From Desulforhopalus sp. (lineage in GTDB: Bacteria; Desulfobacterota; Desulfobulbia; Desulfobulbales; Desulfocapsaceae), in assembly GCA_030247675.1 (NCBI GenBank), contig JAOTRX010000003.1, positions 248,001-312,000 on the forward strand: a stretch of DNA of 64,000 nucleotides. The letters run 5' to 3'. Shown here piece after piece: positions 1 to 8,459 of the stretch. Within the stretch, counting starts at the first letter, position 1; each line of letters opens with the position of its first letter. The translations under genes and the position numbers were made by a program. The notes under the pieces are model-generated. The model was not told the origin of the DNA, made no database searches, and saw nothing but the letters and a program-made list of their open reading frames with translations.

Positions 1-703
1 GGGCGAAGGGGGTGTTGACATTGGGGAACATGGCCATGCAGTTAAGGAGATCGACGCCTAGCTCCTTCATGGTCTTCGCCACCGCTTCCACATGATGGTC
101 GTTGATGCCGGGGATGACAATGCAGTTGACCTTGACGGTGATGCCGTGGGCCTTGAGCTTTTTGATCGCTGCCAGTTGCCGGGAAAGGAGGAGGGTGGCC
201 CCTCGCAGGCCCCGGTGGACAATGTTGCCGTCAGTTACCCAGGCGTAGATTTTGGCGCCAATTTCCGGATCAACGGCGCAGACGGTGATGGTGACATGGG
301 AGACTGCCAGTTCCGCCAGGGCCTCGATATGGGGGCCGATGGCCATGCCGTTCGAAGAGACGCAGAGGAGGATTTGTGGATGGTTTTTCCTGAGAGCCCG
401 CATGGTGGCCAGTGTTTCCGGGGCATTGGCAAAGGGGTCGCCCGGCCCGGCAATGCCTGCGACGCTGATCCGTGGTTCCTTGGCAAGAACCTTCTCCATG
501 TACACCTCTGACTGGGCGGGGGTCAGCAGGGTGCTGGTGACTCCCGGCCGCGATTCGTTGACGCAGTCGTATTTGCGGTCGCAAAAATTGCATTTGATGT
601 TGCACTTCGGGGCGACCGGCAGGTGCACCCGCCCGAATTTACCTTTAGCGTCGGCGTTAAAACAGGGGTGTTTGCGAAAATCGTTGGTGTCGGGAGTTTT
701 CAT
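1..703 (-). CDS. nifB: FeMo-cofactor biosynthesis radical SAM protein NifB (partial, N-terminal 234 aa)
   Basis: NifB makes NifB-co, the 8Fe-9S-C precursor of the nitrogenase cofactor, by radical SAM chemistry. The ATG at 703 follows an AAGGATC ribosome site. The visible protein carries HPCFN near residue 12, the SAM-cluster motif CNIKCNFC (Cys34, Cys38, Cys41), the NESRPG segment and a GPGDP loop, all typical of NifB. The gene runs off the left edge, so it is not known whether it has a C-terminal NifX-like domain. It is the third gene of nifE-nifN-nifB, 33 bases after nifN, and shares their sigma54 promoter. Confidence 0.96.
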   Translation of the reverse strand, partial: MKTPDTNDFRKHPCFNADAKGKFGRVHLPVAPKCNIKCNFCDRKYDCVNESRPGVTSTLLTPAQSEVYMEKVLAKEPRISVAGIAGPGDPFANAPETLATMRALRKNHPQILLCVSSNGMAIGPHIEALAELAVSHVTITVCAVDPEIGAKIYAWVTDGNIVHRGLRGATLLLSRQLAAIKKLKAHGITVKVNCIVIPGINDHHVEAVAKTMKELGVDLLNCMAMFPNVNTPFA

Positions 704-736
704 GGCAGATCCTTGCGGTAAAGAGATTCGGAAAAA

Positions 737-2089
737 TTACATATAGCTGTAGCCGACCGGCGACTCGCTTTGTTTTCTGTCGATAACGGTATTGGTGATA
801 AGGTCGAAGAGGGCCTGGGCGCCGTGATACCCGAGGTGGAGAATCCGCTGGCCGCCGACCCGGTCGTGGATTGGAAAACCGACGCGGATGAGCGGTAGGT
901 TTTCCTTGCGGGCAAAGGTGTAGCCCTTCGAGTGGCCAATGACCAGATCGATCCCAAGCTCCAAGGCGAGGGTTTCGATATCAAAGAAATCGACGTCTTC
1001 ACGCACGATCGGCAGCTCGCAGTCAAGGCCTGCAAGGGCCGCGGTTATTGCATCGGCAAATCGGCCGCTCTTGCCGCCGGAGGCGCAGAGCACCGGTTGC
1101 ACACCGATCTCGGCGAGAAACGACACAAGGCCCACCACCAGATCCTCCTCACCGTAGATCACTGCCCGTTTGCCGAAGATGTATTTGTGGCCGTCGACCA
1201 TGCTGTCGATCAACCGGCCCCTGGCCGCCGCATGCGGAGCTGGAACCGCTCTGCCGGAGAGCTCGCTCAGCAGGGCAAAGAAGGCATCGGTCGCGCGGAT
1301 GCCAATCGGCAGCCCGGTGCGGTGCAGCGGCGTGGCGTGGCGGTGGAGGAGGACGGTGCCGCCGCTTTCCGCCGGCAGGGTTGCCCCCAGTTCGATCGTT
1401 GCCCGCGCCCCGCCCATTTGCTTGATTGCGTGAAGGGGTGTGCCGCCGGCCGGGATAAGCGGATAGTCGTTTTCCGCCGGGCCATCAAGGGTGTCGGAAT
1501 AGTCGGGGAGGATGGTTGTGGCCATGCCGAAATCATCGCAGACCCCACGCAGATACCGGATGTCCGCAGGCGAAATAAAGCCGGAGAGGAGGTTGATAGA
1601 TCCGTTGGCAATCGTGTCACTCGCCAGCTGTTCGACCACTGCCTTGACGGCGGCGTGGAAGCCCTCCATATGGGTTCCCGAATAGCTGGGGGTCGAGACG
1701 TGGACCAGAAGCGGCATCTCGGAACCGCCGAATTCGTTCCGGTATTCGGCCAATAACATCGGCACATCGTCGCCAATGGTTTCCGTCAGGCAGGTGGTGG
1801 CAACGCCGATCAGCTGCGGGGCGTATTTACTGGTGACGTTTTTCAGGCCGAGTTTCAGATTCGGCCCACCGCCGTAGATAGCGTTTTTTTCGCCAAGGGA
1901 CGACGAGGCAATGTCAATCGGTTCATTGAAGTGGCTGATGATGTACCGGCGCATATAGGTGGCGCAGCCCTGGGAGCCGTGCAGGAAGGGCACGCAGCCC
2001 TCGATACCCCGGAAGGCGATGGAGGCGCCGAGGGGTTTGCAGAGTTTGCAGGCGTTGGTGGTTGATGTGTAGCTGGGCATTTTGCTCAT
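737..2089 (-). CDS. nifN: nitrogenase cofactor assembly scaffold NifN
   Basis: NifN pairs with NifE in the NifE2N2 scaffold on which NifB-co is matured to FeMo-co. The 450-residue protein belongs to the NifK/NifN family: ACKLCKPLGA near residue 14, HGSQGCATYMRR near 57, TTCLTETIGDD near 99 and a C-terminal RVGFPIHDRVGGQR block. Its gene neighbour nifE and the lack of nifH/I genes nearby separate it from NifK, which is encoded elsewhere in the window. GAGGAG lies just upstream of the ATG. The spacer to nifE is 93 bases and contains a small GTACTG/CAGTAC hairpin. Confidence 0.95.
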   Translation of the reverse strand: MSKMPSYTSTTNACKLCKPLGASIAFRGIEGCVPFLHGSQGCATYMRRYIISHFNEPIDIASSSLGEKNAIYGGGPNLKLGLKNVTSKYAPQLIGVATTCLTETIGDDVPMLLAEYRNEFGGSEMPLLVHVSTPSYSGTHMEGFHAAVKAVVEQLASDTIANGSINLLSGFISPADIRYLRGVCDDFGMATTILPDYSDTLDGPAENDYPLIPAGGTPLHAIKQMGGARATIELGATLPAESGGTVLLHRHATPLHRTGLPIGIRATDAFFALLSELSGRAVPAPHAAARGRLIDSMVDGHKYIFGKRAVIYGEEDLVVGLVSFLAEIGVQPVLCASGGKSGRFADAITAALAGLDCELPIVREDVDFFDIETLALELGIDLVIGHSKGYTFARKENLPLIRVGFPIHDRVGGQRILHLGYHGAQALFDLITNTVIDRKQSESPVGYSYM

Positions 2090-2182
2090 GATTTTTTCTC
2101 CTCTTCTTCCAATTCCAAATCAAGCGTTACCTTCAGCGGCTTCGCTGTGCGGTTCCTCGCCGTACTGCACAGTACTGTCTCG

Positions 2183-3568
2183 TCACTGCTCGCTCGCCAC
2201 TTCGGTACCGTCTTGATCCTGCAATGGCAGCCTTCGTGGGACGAACTTCCAGACCGGGCTCATGACCGATCCGTAGACCTCACGGGCGAAATTGAGCATG
2301 CCCTGGAAGCCGGCCAGCATTTCTTTGCGCTCATGGTTGTGGTCGCAGAAAGCCACCCCTAGTTTGTAGGCGATGGGCCGCTCCTTGACGCCCCCGACAA
2401 AGAGGTCGACGTCTTTTTCCCGGAGAAATGCCGAGAGTTCGAGGGGGTTCGAGTCGTCAACGATGATGGTGCCCGGATCGGTAATCTGCTCCAGTTCCAA
2501 ATAATCCTCTTTGGTGCCGGTTTGTGAGCCGACCATCACCACATCCATGCCGATGAGGCGAAAGGCCTTGACGAGGGAGAAGGCCTTGAAGGCGCCGCCG
2601 ACATAAATTGCCGCCTTTTTCCCGCTCAAAGCCTTCTTGTACTTGGCAAGCTCGGGGAGGAGTGTCACCAGTTCCTTTTTGACAATTTGCCGGGCTTTTT
2701 CGAGCATCTCCTGGTCGCCAAAATGGCGGCCGACGGTATACAGGGCCTCAGCCATGTCCTCGACGCCGAAGTAAGAAACCCGAACCGAGGGGATGCCGTA
2801 GCGCTTCTGCATCCGGTTGGCGAGATCCATGGTCGCCCCGGAACACTGGACGACGTTTAGTGCCGCGCCGTGGCAGCGGCGGATGTCGTCCACCCGGCCG
2901 TCACCGGTGATATTGGCGACCACCTCAATGCCCATGCGCTCGAAATATTCGCGGATCAGCCAAATTTCCCCGGCCAGATTGAAGTCGCCGAGGATATTGA
3001 TCGAATGTTTGGAGATGCCGGTGATGTCACCTGTTCCTACAAGCCTCGCCATGGCATCGCAGGCCGCCTCATAGCCCGCCCGTTTATTGCCTTTCAGGCC
3101 GTTCGACTGTACCGGCAGTACCGGGATACCGTGCACCGCCCCAACCTTTTTGCAGACTGCCTCCAGATCGTCGCCGATCAGGCCGACAATGCAGGTCGAG
3201 TAGACAAAGGCTGCCTTTGGTTTATGGAGAGGAATCAGTTCATTCAGGGCCTTTTCCAGCTTTTTCTCGCCGCCAAAGACTACATCCAGTTCCTGGAGGT
3301 CTGTTGAAAACGACAGACGGTGCAGCTCCGGCCCGGACGACAGGGCGCCGCGGATGTCCCAGGTGTAAACGGCGCAGCCGATCGGTCCGTGCACCAGATG
3401 CAGGGCGTCGGCGATGGGGTAGAGCACCACCCGTGAGCCGCAGAAGACGCAGGCGCGCTGGCTGACCGCACCGGCAAGGCTGTCCTTATTGCACTCCAGT
3501 TCAAACGGGGCGGTGCCCTTTCTGTGGATCTGGCTGGATCTCTCATTGAGGAGGGGCAGGGTGCTCAT
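2183..3568 (-). CDS. nifE: nitrogenase cofactor assembly scaffold NifE
   Basis: NifE is the alpha-like half of the NifEN scaffold for FeMo-co maturation. The 461-residue protein shows QRACVFCGSR (Cys40), HLVHGPIGCAVYTWD (Cys65), STCIVGLIGDD and a late GVKERPIAYKLGVAFCDHNHE segment, the usual NifE landmarks. The frame is open further upstream, but the ATG at 3568 has AGAGGACG before it and starts with MSTLPLLNERSSQIHRKG, which fits NifE proteins; an upstream start at 3706 would overlap the sigma54 promoter. It is the first gene of nifENB. Confidence 0.96.
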   Translation of the reverse strand: MSTLPLLNERSSQIHRKGTAPFELECNKDSLAGAVSQRACVFCGSRVVLYPIADALHLVHGPIGCAVYTWDIRGALSSGPELHRLSFSTDLQELDVVFGGEKKLEKALNELIPLHKPKAAFVYSTCIVGLIGDDLEAVCKKVGAVHGIPVLPVQSNGLKGNKRAGYEAACDAMARLVGTGDITGISKHSINILGDFNLAGEIWLIREYFERMGIEVVANITGDGRVDDIRRCHGAALNVVQCSGATMDLANRMQKRYGIPSVRVSYFGVEDMAEALYTVGRHFGDQEMLEKARQIVKKELVTLLPELAKYKKALSGKKAAIYVGGAFKAFSLVKAFRLIGMDVVMVGSQTGTKEDYLELEQITDPGTIIVDDSNPLELSAFLREKDVDLFVGGVKERPIAYKLGVAFCDHNHERKEMLAGFQGMLNFAREVYGSVMSPVWKFVPRRLPLQDQDGTEVASEQ

Positions 3569-3622
3569 CGGCTTTCGTCCTCTTGGTAAAGGTGGATTGG
3601 TTGCTTGCTTATCCACCCTTAC

Positions 3623-3637
3623 GCAAGGGTCATGCCA
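3623..3637 (-). promoter_or_regulatory. sigma54 (-24/-12) promoter of nifENB
   Basis: On the minus strand the sequence reads TGGCATG-ACCC-TTGC, with GG and GC exactly 12 bases apart as sigma54 RNA polymerase requires. It lies about 55 bases upstream of the nifE ATG, and a perfect NifA site is located about 90 bases further upstream. Confidence 0.85.
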
Positions 3638-3722
3638 TGTCTGCCGATGTCGTGATATATCAATTAAAGCAATTAGTTGGTCTGGTTTTTCCGGTGGCAC
3701 CACCAAGGTACGGACAGGCCCT

Positions 3723-3738
3723 TGTATGAAAGGCTACA
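3723..3738. promoter_or_regulatory. NifA upstream activator sequence (TGT-N10-ACA)
   Basis: The bases TGTATGAAAGGCTACA match the NifA enhancer consensus TGT-N10-ACA exactly and lie 86-100 bases upstream of the nifENB -24 element, a usual distance. This supports activation by the NifA encoded in this window. Confidence 0.8.
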
Positions 3739-3767
3739 AAAATGCAGGAAGACGACGCATTTTGTAG
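3734..3767. repeat. imperfect inverted repeat next to the NifA site
   Basis: CTACAAAAATGC (3734-3745) is mirrored by GCATTTTGTAG (3757-3767) with one extra A in the left arm. It overlaps the ACA half of the NifA site. No T-run follows on either strand, so it may be an operator or chance structure rather than a terminator. Confidence 0.45.
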
Positions 3768-4079
3768 ACTGCGAAGGTTGAAGCTCCATTTACCAGGTCA
3801 TTGTTGAGTGTGAATAGTCGCGCATTTGGTGGCGATACCAACTTCCAAATTGACTGTCGGAAGCAATGTTAAAAGGATAGTGGTTGGTAGGCGGGGATTA
3901 ATTACAGAGAAAGGATTTTTCGGGATAATCGCTTTTGTGAGATCTGTTTTGAGCCAAGAATGGTGTTTGGGTTGTATTGTTGCTATGCGCGATTGGCAAC
4001 TCTATGTTACTTACAACGATTATGTCGAACAGGTCTCAGATCTCTCTTTGCCGTAGCCTGGGTAAATGAGTTGTAAAGA
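3768..4079. other. intergenic region without a convincing gene
   Basis: This AT-rich spacer separates the nifENB control region from the end of the exported-protein cluster. A 76-codon plus-strand frame (3826-4056) has no ribosome site or recognisable family. No terminator with a T-run was seen. Confidence 0.5.
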
Positions 4080-4550
4080 TTAGCCATTTTTCTTTACTTT
4101 TATTGCAACAGCAAAGAAGAGCTGATTGTTTTCTGTCCATGAGCCGACAAATTGGAGATTTCCAAGGGATCCCTCAGATTTGCTGCGTATTTCTTCACTA
4201 TAGGAAGTTTTTGCAACCGGTTTTTTCCCAGTCTCCTTTACCGTAGACTCCATCAATAATTCCGATACGTTAATATTTTCTCCGTTGCTCAGTGCCGACA
4301 ACTGCTTTTGGGCTTTCATTTTTGCCGCGGTCTTGGCAAAACGGAGCTGGTCCGGTTTGGCATCCATTAAATCCTCCACGCCAACCGACACAAGATATGT
4401 TTCGCCAAAATGCTCAATAATTTGTGCGTTTCCAGTCTTGAGAAACTCAATATTTTTTATCGTCTCCAACAGGGTCTCCGACCTGACATTGTCTGCAGAA
4501 AAGAGAATGGTAACCGTAAAGAATAGAAAAAACCTTGCCAGGTGAATCAT
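4080..4550 (-). CDS. exported hypothetical protein, LPP20-like
   Basis: A small protein of 156 residues with an N-terminal hydrophobic signal (MIHLARFFLFFTVTILF followed by a polar cleavage region), so probably exported. The mature part contains a FAKTAAKMKAQKQLSAL helix resembling the Ala-rich helix of LPP20/FlgT-type envelope proteins, and a C-terminal strand-rich stretch ending QLFFAVAIKVKKNG. The start at 4550 is preferred because GGAG lies 9 bases upstream and the signal sequence begins there; an in-frame ATG exists at 4565. It is the last gene of a four-gene set of exported proteins on the minus strand. The function is unknown. Confidence 0.6.
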   Translation of the reverse strand: MIHLARFFLFFTVTILFSADNVRSETLLETIKNIEFLKTGNAQIIEHFGETYLVSVGVEDLMDAKPDQLRFAKTAAKMKAQKQLSALSNGENINVSELLMESTVKETGKKPVAKTSYSEEIRSKSEGSLGNLQFVGSWTENNQLFFAVAIKVKKNG

Positions 4551-4672
4551 TTTCGTAAACTCCATCAATTTCGCTCTTCTTGAAGCTTCTATTATGGCCA
4601 ATCTCCAACAGGTACAATAGCGTTGTTTTCCTTTACCCAATATTTGGTGGTATGCAATAAAGACATCACGAT

Positions 4673-5230
4673 TTACTCTTCGGTTTGGATGGCTTCAATG
4701 AGTAGACTCGACGCCTTATCATACCCATCAAAATCGCCGATTATCAGATACAAGTCCTTCAGTTGTTCATATACCTGCCGGTTTTTATTCGGGATTTTAT
4801 CCAGCCTTTCAATTGATTCCCTGATTAGTATGAGATGTTTTTCAGTATCTTTGGTGTTGTAGTTTTTGATCACTCTCTTTTTATTGATCTCAACGACAAG
4901 AAAGAGTCGGCTAGTATCCTCAAAATATTCCAGTTTGCTTGCAGAGAATTCAATACCGGTAAGTTTCTCATCAAACCCTCGAAGAAAATAATATAGTTCG
5001 GCTTTTGCGAGGAGAAGAAGATTCTGTTTTTCTATCACATCCTTAAAGATTGACGATACCACAATATAATAGTTGCGATCGTCTTGTTGAATCTGCTGAA
5101 ATTTGTCCGTGGATAAACGAGCAACGACATGTTCGGGAAGAAAAGATCGCAACTCCGCGGCCGAGGAAGATAGAGCAATAATCGAGATTGCAGTCACAAC
5201 AAAAAGATTGAGAACTATCTCTTTAAACAT
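4673..5230 (-). CDS. exported hypothetical protein
   Basis: A 185-residue protein with a clear signal peptide (residues 1-25, ending SSSAAE). The mature part is mixed alpha/beta, with a Leu-rich helix near residue 70 (KQNLLLLAKAELYYFL) and a strand RLFLVVEINKKRVIKNY near 110, the same order of an alanine/leucine helix followed by a beta strand seen in its three neighbours. I do not recognise a named family. It begins 1 base after the stop of the upstream FlgT-like gene, so the two are almost certainly co-transcribed. Confidence 0.55.
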   Translation of the reverse strand: MFKEIVLNLFVVTAISIIALSSSAAELRSFLPEHVVARLSTDKFQQIQQDDRNYYIVVSSIFKDVIEKQNLLLLAKAELYYFLRGFDEKLTGIEFSASKLEYFEDTSRLFLVVEINKKRVIKNYNTKDTEKHLILIRESIERLDKIPNKNRQVYEQLKDLYLIIGDFDGYDKASSLLIEAIQTEE

Positions 5231-5231
5231 G

Positions 5232-6461
5232 TTAAAGTTTTTCCCCTATCCTGACCTCAACCTTGCGTATATCGTACAATAACTTGACTGGAATTCGGTC
5301 GGAGATGCTAAATATTACAGAAGGACCGACACACGTAGAATCGCATGATTCGGCTGTCATAAATGGTGCAAGAACGATGGATTGAGTTTGCCAGGTTGGG
5401 TATAGGTAATGCGCTCCTCCGGGAGACAGGACTTGATATTTCAAAAGCTGGATTGCACGATTTCGAAGGTCGCCTACCCGAATAATTTTTTTAAAAATTG
5501 GAGATGTGTCACTGCTAAAAGTTAAGATCATCTCGAAATTTTGATCATTAAATCTGAGGTGGCTATTTGTATCTCTATGAGATTTTTCATCTTTCCACGG
5601 ATAGGAAATATTTTTAAATTCAGTTGGATAACAAAAGTTGTGAAAGTCCTGTTGGGTCGTTGAGGCTATGGTAACAACCCCGATGCATGGAACAAAATTA
5701 TCTTTTTTGGAACGAGAGTTTCGTAAATTGTCGGCATAATTTACGAAGTTCTTATTCTTAATCGACAACCTGGATTTCTCGAAATTGAGATCAAGGGGAT
5801 AAATATCTTCGGTTGCTCCAAGATCTCGTAGGGCATTCATAAGCTCTTTTGCGCGAGTGTTGTAATTTTGAACGTCCATTTCAAGTTGAAAAGTGACATG
5901 GTATGGTACAGTCCCATCGGAGGCTAATTGATTTTCTTTGATGGTGTAGTTGACGACCTTTACTGTTAGCATCTTCAAGACTTCCGAGAGCTTTGTGAAT
6001 TCATTAAGCTCTTTTTTTAAGATCAATCCAATATCTTGTGATCGTTTCAATTTTGTGGAAAGCCTGGCATGTGTGTTGGCCGAGTCGCTGATATCGTGGG
6101 TCGAAATATTTAGTCCGGTCAGTTTGGACTTAACGTCTTCAATTTTGACCAGAGCCTTGATTTGAACGTTGACCAATCCATCAGTATTAGTGACACCTAG
6201 AAGCCGATACTTATCGATATACCCTTTTGAACCAGTCAATATGCTATCTTTTATGATCTGGTTGTTCTTCATTTGTGTGTCCGCATCAACATATACTCCG
6301 ATCGTCGTTTCGATCGCGTTTCTTAGGGCGTCTTCAACGGCCTCTCGCTCGGTTTTTCCGGTTCCCTCGGCCTCAATCTCGGAGGTAGTGGCAATTGCCC
6401 AAATTGAATGAGAGAATACACTCAATACCGCTAAAAAGATGACAACAAGTAATCTGTTCAT
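5232..6461 (-). CDS. exported protein with FlgT/LPP20-like N-terminal domain
   Basis: A 409-residue protein starting with a signal peptide (MNRLLVVIFLAVLSVFSHSIWA). Residues about 25-100 (EAEGTGKTEREAVEDALRNA, then a TGSKGYIDKYRLL segment) look like the N-terminal domain of FlgT, where an Ala-rich helix follows a strand. The remaining part is unlike known FlgT. No flagellar gene is nearby, so a flagellar role is not supported; an envelope role is inferred. The upstream in-frame start at 6500 would place the signal peptide internally, so 6461 is chosen. It is the second gene of the exported set. Confidence 0.6.
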   Translation of the reverse strand: MNRLLVVIFLAVLSVFSHSIWAIATTSEIEAEGTGKTEREAVEDALRNAIETTIGVYVDADTQMKNNQIIKDSILTGSKGYIDKYRLLGVTNTDGLVNVQIKALVKIEDVKSKLTGLNISTHDISDSANTHARLSTKLKRSQDIGLILKKELNEFTKLSEVLKMLTVKVVNYTIKENQLASDGTVPYHVTFQLEMDVQNYNTRAKELMNALRDLGATEDIYPLDLNFEKSRLSIKNKNFVNYADNLRNSRSKKDNFVPCIGVVTIASTTQQDFHNFCYPTEFKNISYPWKDEKSHRDTNSHLRFNDQNFEMILTFSSDTSPIFKKIIRVGDLRNRAIQLLKYQVLSPGGAHYLYPTWQTQSIVLAPFMTAESCDSTCVGPSVIFSISDRIPVKLLYDIRKVEVRIGEKL

Positions 6462-6542
6462 TTGAGATGTCTTGCAGGTTGAGTTTGGAAACACGGCCAA
6501 ATCGACAGAAGTGGCCTTACCTCTGTCGATTCATCAACACGA

Positions 6543-7202
6543 TTAAAAGTTATTGTACATTGGACTTCGTTTTGTAGTTTTACTGGTCTCTTCCGAGGGA
6601 GCTGCAGATTCGTTGCCCTTTCCGCTTGTTTTGATATTTTGTGCAACGCTCCCTGCGATTCGCATCGATTTTCGGCTAACTCCAACTGTAATTCTCACCA
6701 TTTTTGCAGTGGGATCAACCTTCTCTTCAAGAACAACGACACCTCTCAGTAATTCATCAGCTTGATTCGAAATTTTTTGAGCGATCGTCTCTATCGCATG
6801 TCTAGTGGCTTCGGTAGATTGCCCATCATTGCCGGCAGTGGTTTTCACATTTTTTTTCGTTATCTGTTCGAGTGTTTCTTCATCTGTGATGCGTTCTTTC
6901 AAAAATTTTGCCAACTCAGCCTTTGCACGAAGAGTCGCCGCCTGCTTTGCAGTTCGAACATCCTGAGCATCTCCAAACACCAAGTCAGCCTCTCCCGAGG
7001 CAAATAGTCTTTCCCAGTCACTGCCGTCGGCTAAAAGTTCCCAGCGAACCATTGTCCCAGGCTCTTCATAGGTCACAAGTCCTGATGAGGTGGAATCTTT
7101 GATGACAGTCTTTTCGGCCGATGCGGGTGTTTCCGCAAAACACGAGAGGCTCGTAAAAACGCCGATGGCAAGCGTTACGACGACTGAAAGTAATTTTTTC
7201 AC
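6543..7202 (-). CDS. exported LPP20-like protein
   Basis: A 219-residue protein with a signal peptide (to about residue 24, SLSCFAET). The mature domain has a WELLADGSDWERLFASGEAD segment, an Ala-rich helix TAKQAATLRAKAELAKFL near residue 87 and a strand pair near 160-180 (GVVVLEEK, KMVRITVGVSRKSM), the pattern of LPP20-type domains. The C-terminus is low-complexity Ser/Thr/Lys. A GTG start at 7202 follows AAGGAGAAC. It is the first gene of the exported set. The role is unknown; periplasmic or surface location is inferred from the signal. Confidence 0.6.
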   Translation of the reverse strand: MKKLLSVVVTLAIGVFTSLSCFAETPASAEKTVIKDSTSSGLVTYEEPGTMVRWELLADGSDWERLFASGEADLVFGDAQDVRTAKQAATLRAKAELAKFLKERITDEETLEQITKKNVKTTAGNDGQSTEATRHAIETIAQKISNQADELLRGVVVLEEKVDPTAKMVRITVGVSRKSMRIAGSVAQNIKTSGKGNESAAPSEETSKTTKRSPMYNNF

Positions 7203-7636
7203 AATGTTCTCCTTTTCATGCGGGTGGGGGGATAAATAGAATGCCAGTCAATCTCCTGTTTTTAAACGGTACTTGAGACAACATAAAAAAACGTGATAAG
7301 CGGTTCGACGGTGTACTTGCAGGTATTGCTATTCATTCAAATCTTCCATTCATCCACTATTTGTGTCTGAGGAAATTGGCAAATAGCAGAATCAGCAATT
7401 GTGGATGCACACCGCTTAATTTTTGCGTTTTGTGAAGCATTGATCAACGCTCTCTACATATTGATCTCAGGAGCGATTTCCCCAAGACTACAACGAATGT
7501 TTCTGAAAAGTCAAATTTCACCTGGTGGATGAAAATAAACCGAAAGTTTGCCAGGAAAAAACGAATATATCCATGTTTACAGTAAAATATGGTATTTCAA
7601 TATCCCTGGGTTTCTGAATTCTTGTCGGTCGTATTT
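7203..7636. other. intergenic region upstream of the exported-protein operon
   Basis: This 434-base AT-rich spacer must hold the promoter of the 7202-4080 gene set and the end of the UspA gene. I see no coding frame with a ribosome site, no sigma54 match and no strong terminator hairpin. Confidence 0.5.
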
Positions 7637-8062
7637 CTACCGTACCACCAGAACCGGGCAGGGAGCGGTCTGCAGGACTCTGGTGGCGACGCTGCCGACA
7701 ATGAGATTGGCCAGATTGCTCATGCCTCGCGATCCCATGACAATCAATTCGCATTTTTCTATTTCGGCAATCTCCGGTATCATTTTTCCCGCCGGTTCCT
7801 CCATGAGACGATCTTCAACATCGATATTCTCACTTTTCAGGCGCTGCAGAAAAGGAGCAATCAGTTTTTCACTTGCCCGGATGATGCCGGCAATCTGACT
7901 GTCCCGGTAGGGCTCGCCGAGGTTAACCGGAAACTTCTCGTGGCAATGCACAAGAATTATTCCAGAGTCTAGCAGCTTTGCGTATGCAATAGCTGTTTCC
8001 ACTACAGCGCGGGAATGTTCCGATCCGTCAATTGCCAAGAGGATTCTCTTTTTTTGCGCCAT
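7637..8062 (-). CDS. universal stress protein, UspA family
   Basis: A 141-residue single UspA domain. It begins KKRILLAIDGSEHSRAVVETA, the ATP-binding first strand and loop, and ends ELIVMGSRGMSNLANLIVGS followed by TAPCPVLVV. The G-2X-G-9X-G(S/T) nucleotide-binding motif is present (GSRGMSNLANLIVGS), so it is likely an ATP-binding type. Such proteins respond to starvation or redox stress in the cytoplasm. It stands alone on the minus strand, and nothing ties it to the nif genes beyond proximity. Confidence 0.9.
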   Translation of the reverse strand: MAQKKRILLAIDGSEHSRAVVETAIAYAKLLDSGIILVHCHEKFPVNLGEPYRDSQIAGIIRASEKLIAPFLQRLKSENIDVEDRLMEEPAGKMIPEIAEIEKCELIVMGSRGMSNLANLIVGSVATRVLQTAPCPVLVVR

Positions 8063-8459
8063 GGCAGTCCTCCAATTTTGCGGGAAAGATTAAAGGCAGC
8101 ATACGTTGCCAGGTTGGTTGGGCGTGGAGATGTGACTGGATTATGATAGCAGACCAGGGCGGCCTTCTCAAAGGAAAGAACAAATTAAAGAGCGCCCTTC
8201 AAATTTTGTAACCTGCGGTTTTTTAAGGGTACTACCAAAATGTTTTGCCTTTCTCCGCGAAGTATCTTGGGCCTGATCGAAGATTTCCATCGGCTTGTTC
8301 GGCTTTTTGGTGTATATAAGCGGCTTGTCCTTGATGCAGGGATACAGGGCAACAGTCCCTCGCTAGTAAAAGCAGCATATCGTGGTAATCCGAATCTCCC
8401 ATCCTGCCGTTGCCCCAGAGTTTTTTCGAAAGTTCCCGTTTTCCGTGAGTACCAATACT
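8063..8459. other. intergenic region between divergent uspA-like and radical SAM genes
   Basis: About 400 bases between divergently transcribed genes. Short frames on both strands (8240-8512 plus, 8232-8486 minus) overlap each other and lack ribosome sites and family features. A TGGC...TTGC-like string lies upstream of the uspA gene but with spacing one base too long for sigma54. Confidence 0.45.

Noticed and set aside
3826..4056. 76-codon plus-strand frame in the spacer upstream of nifE
   Set aside because: No ribosome site, no family, AT-rich spacer composition.
8085..8125. sigma54 promoter for the universal stress gene
   Set aside because: TGGCA and TGC blocks are present but the GG-GC distance is one base too long.
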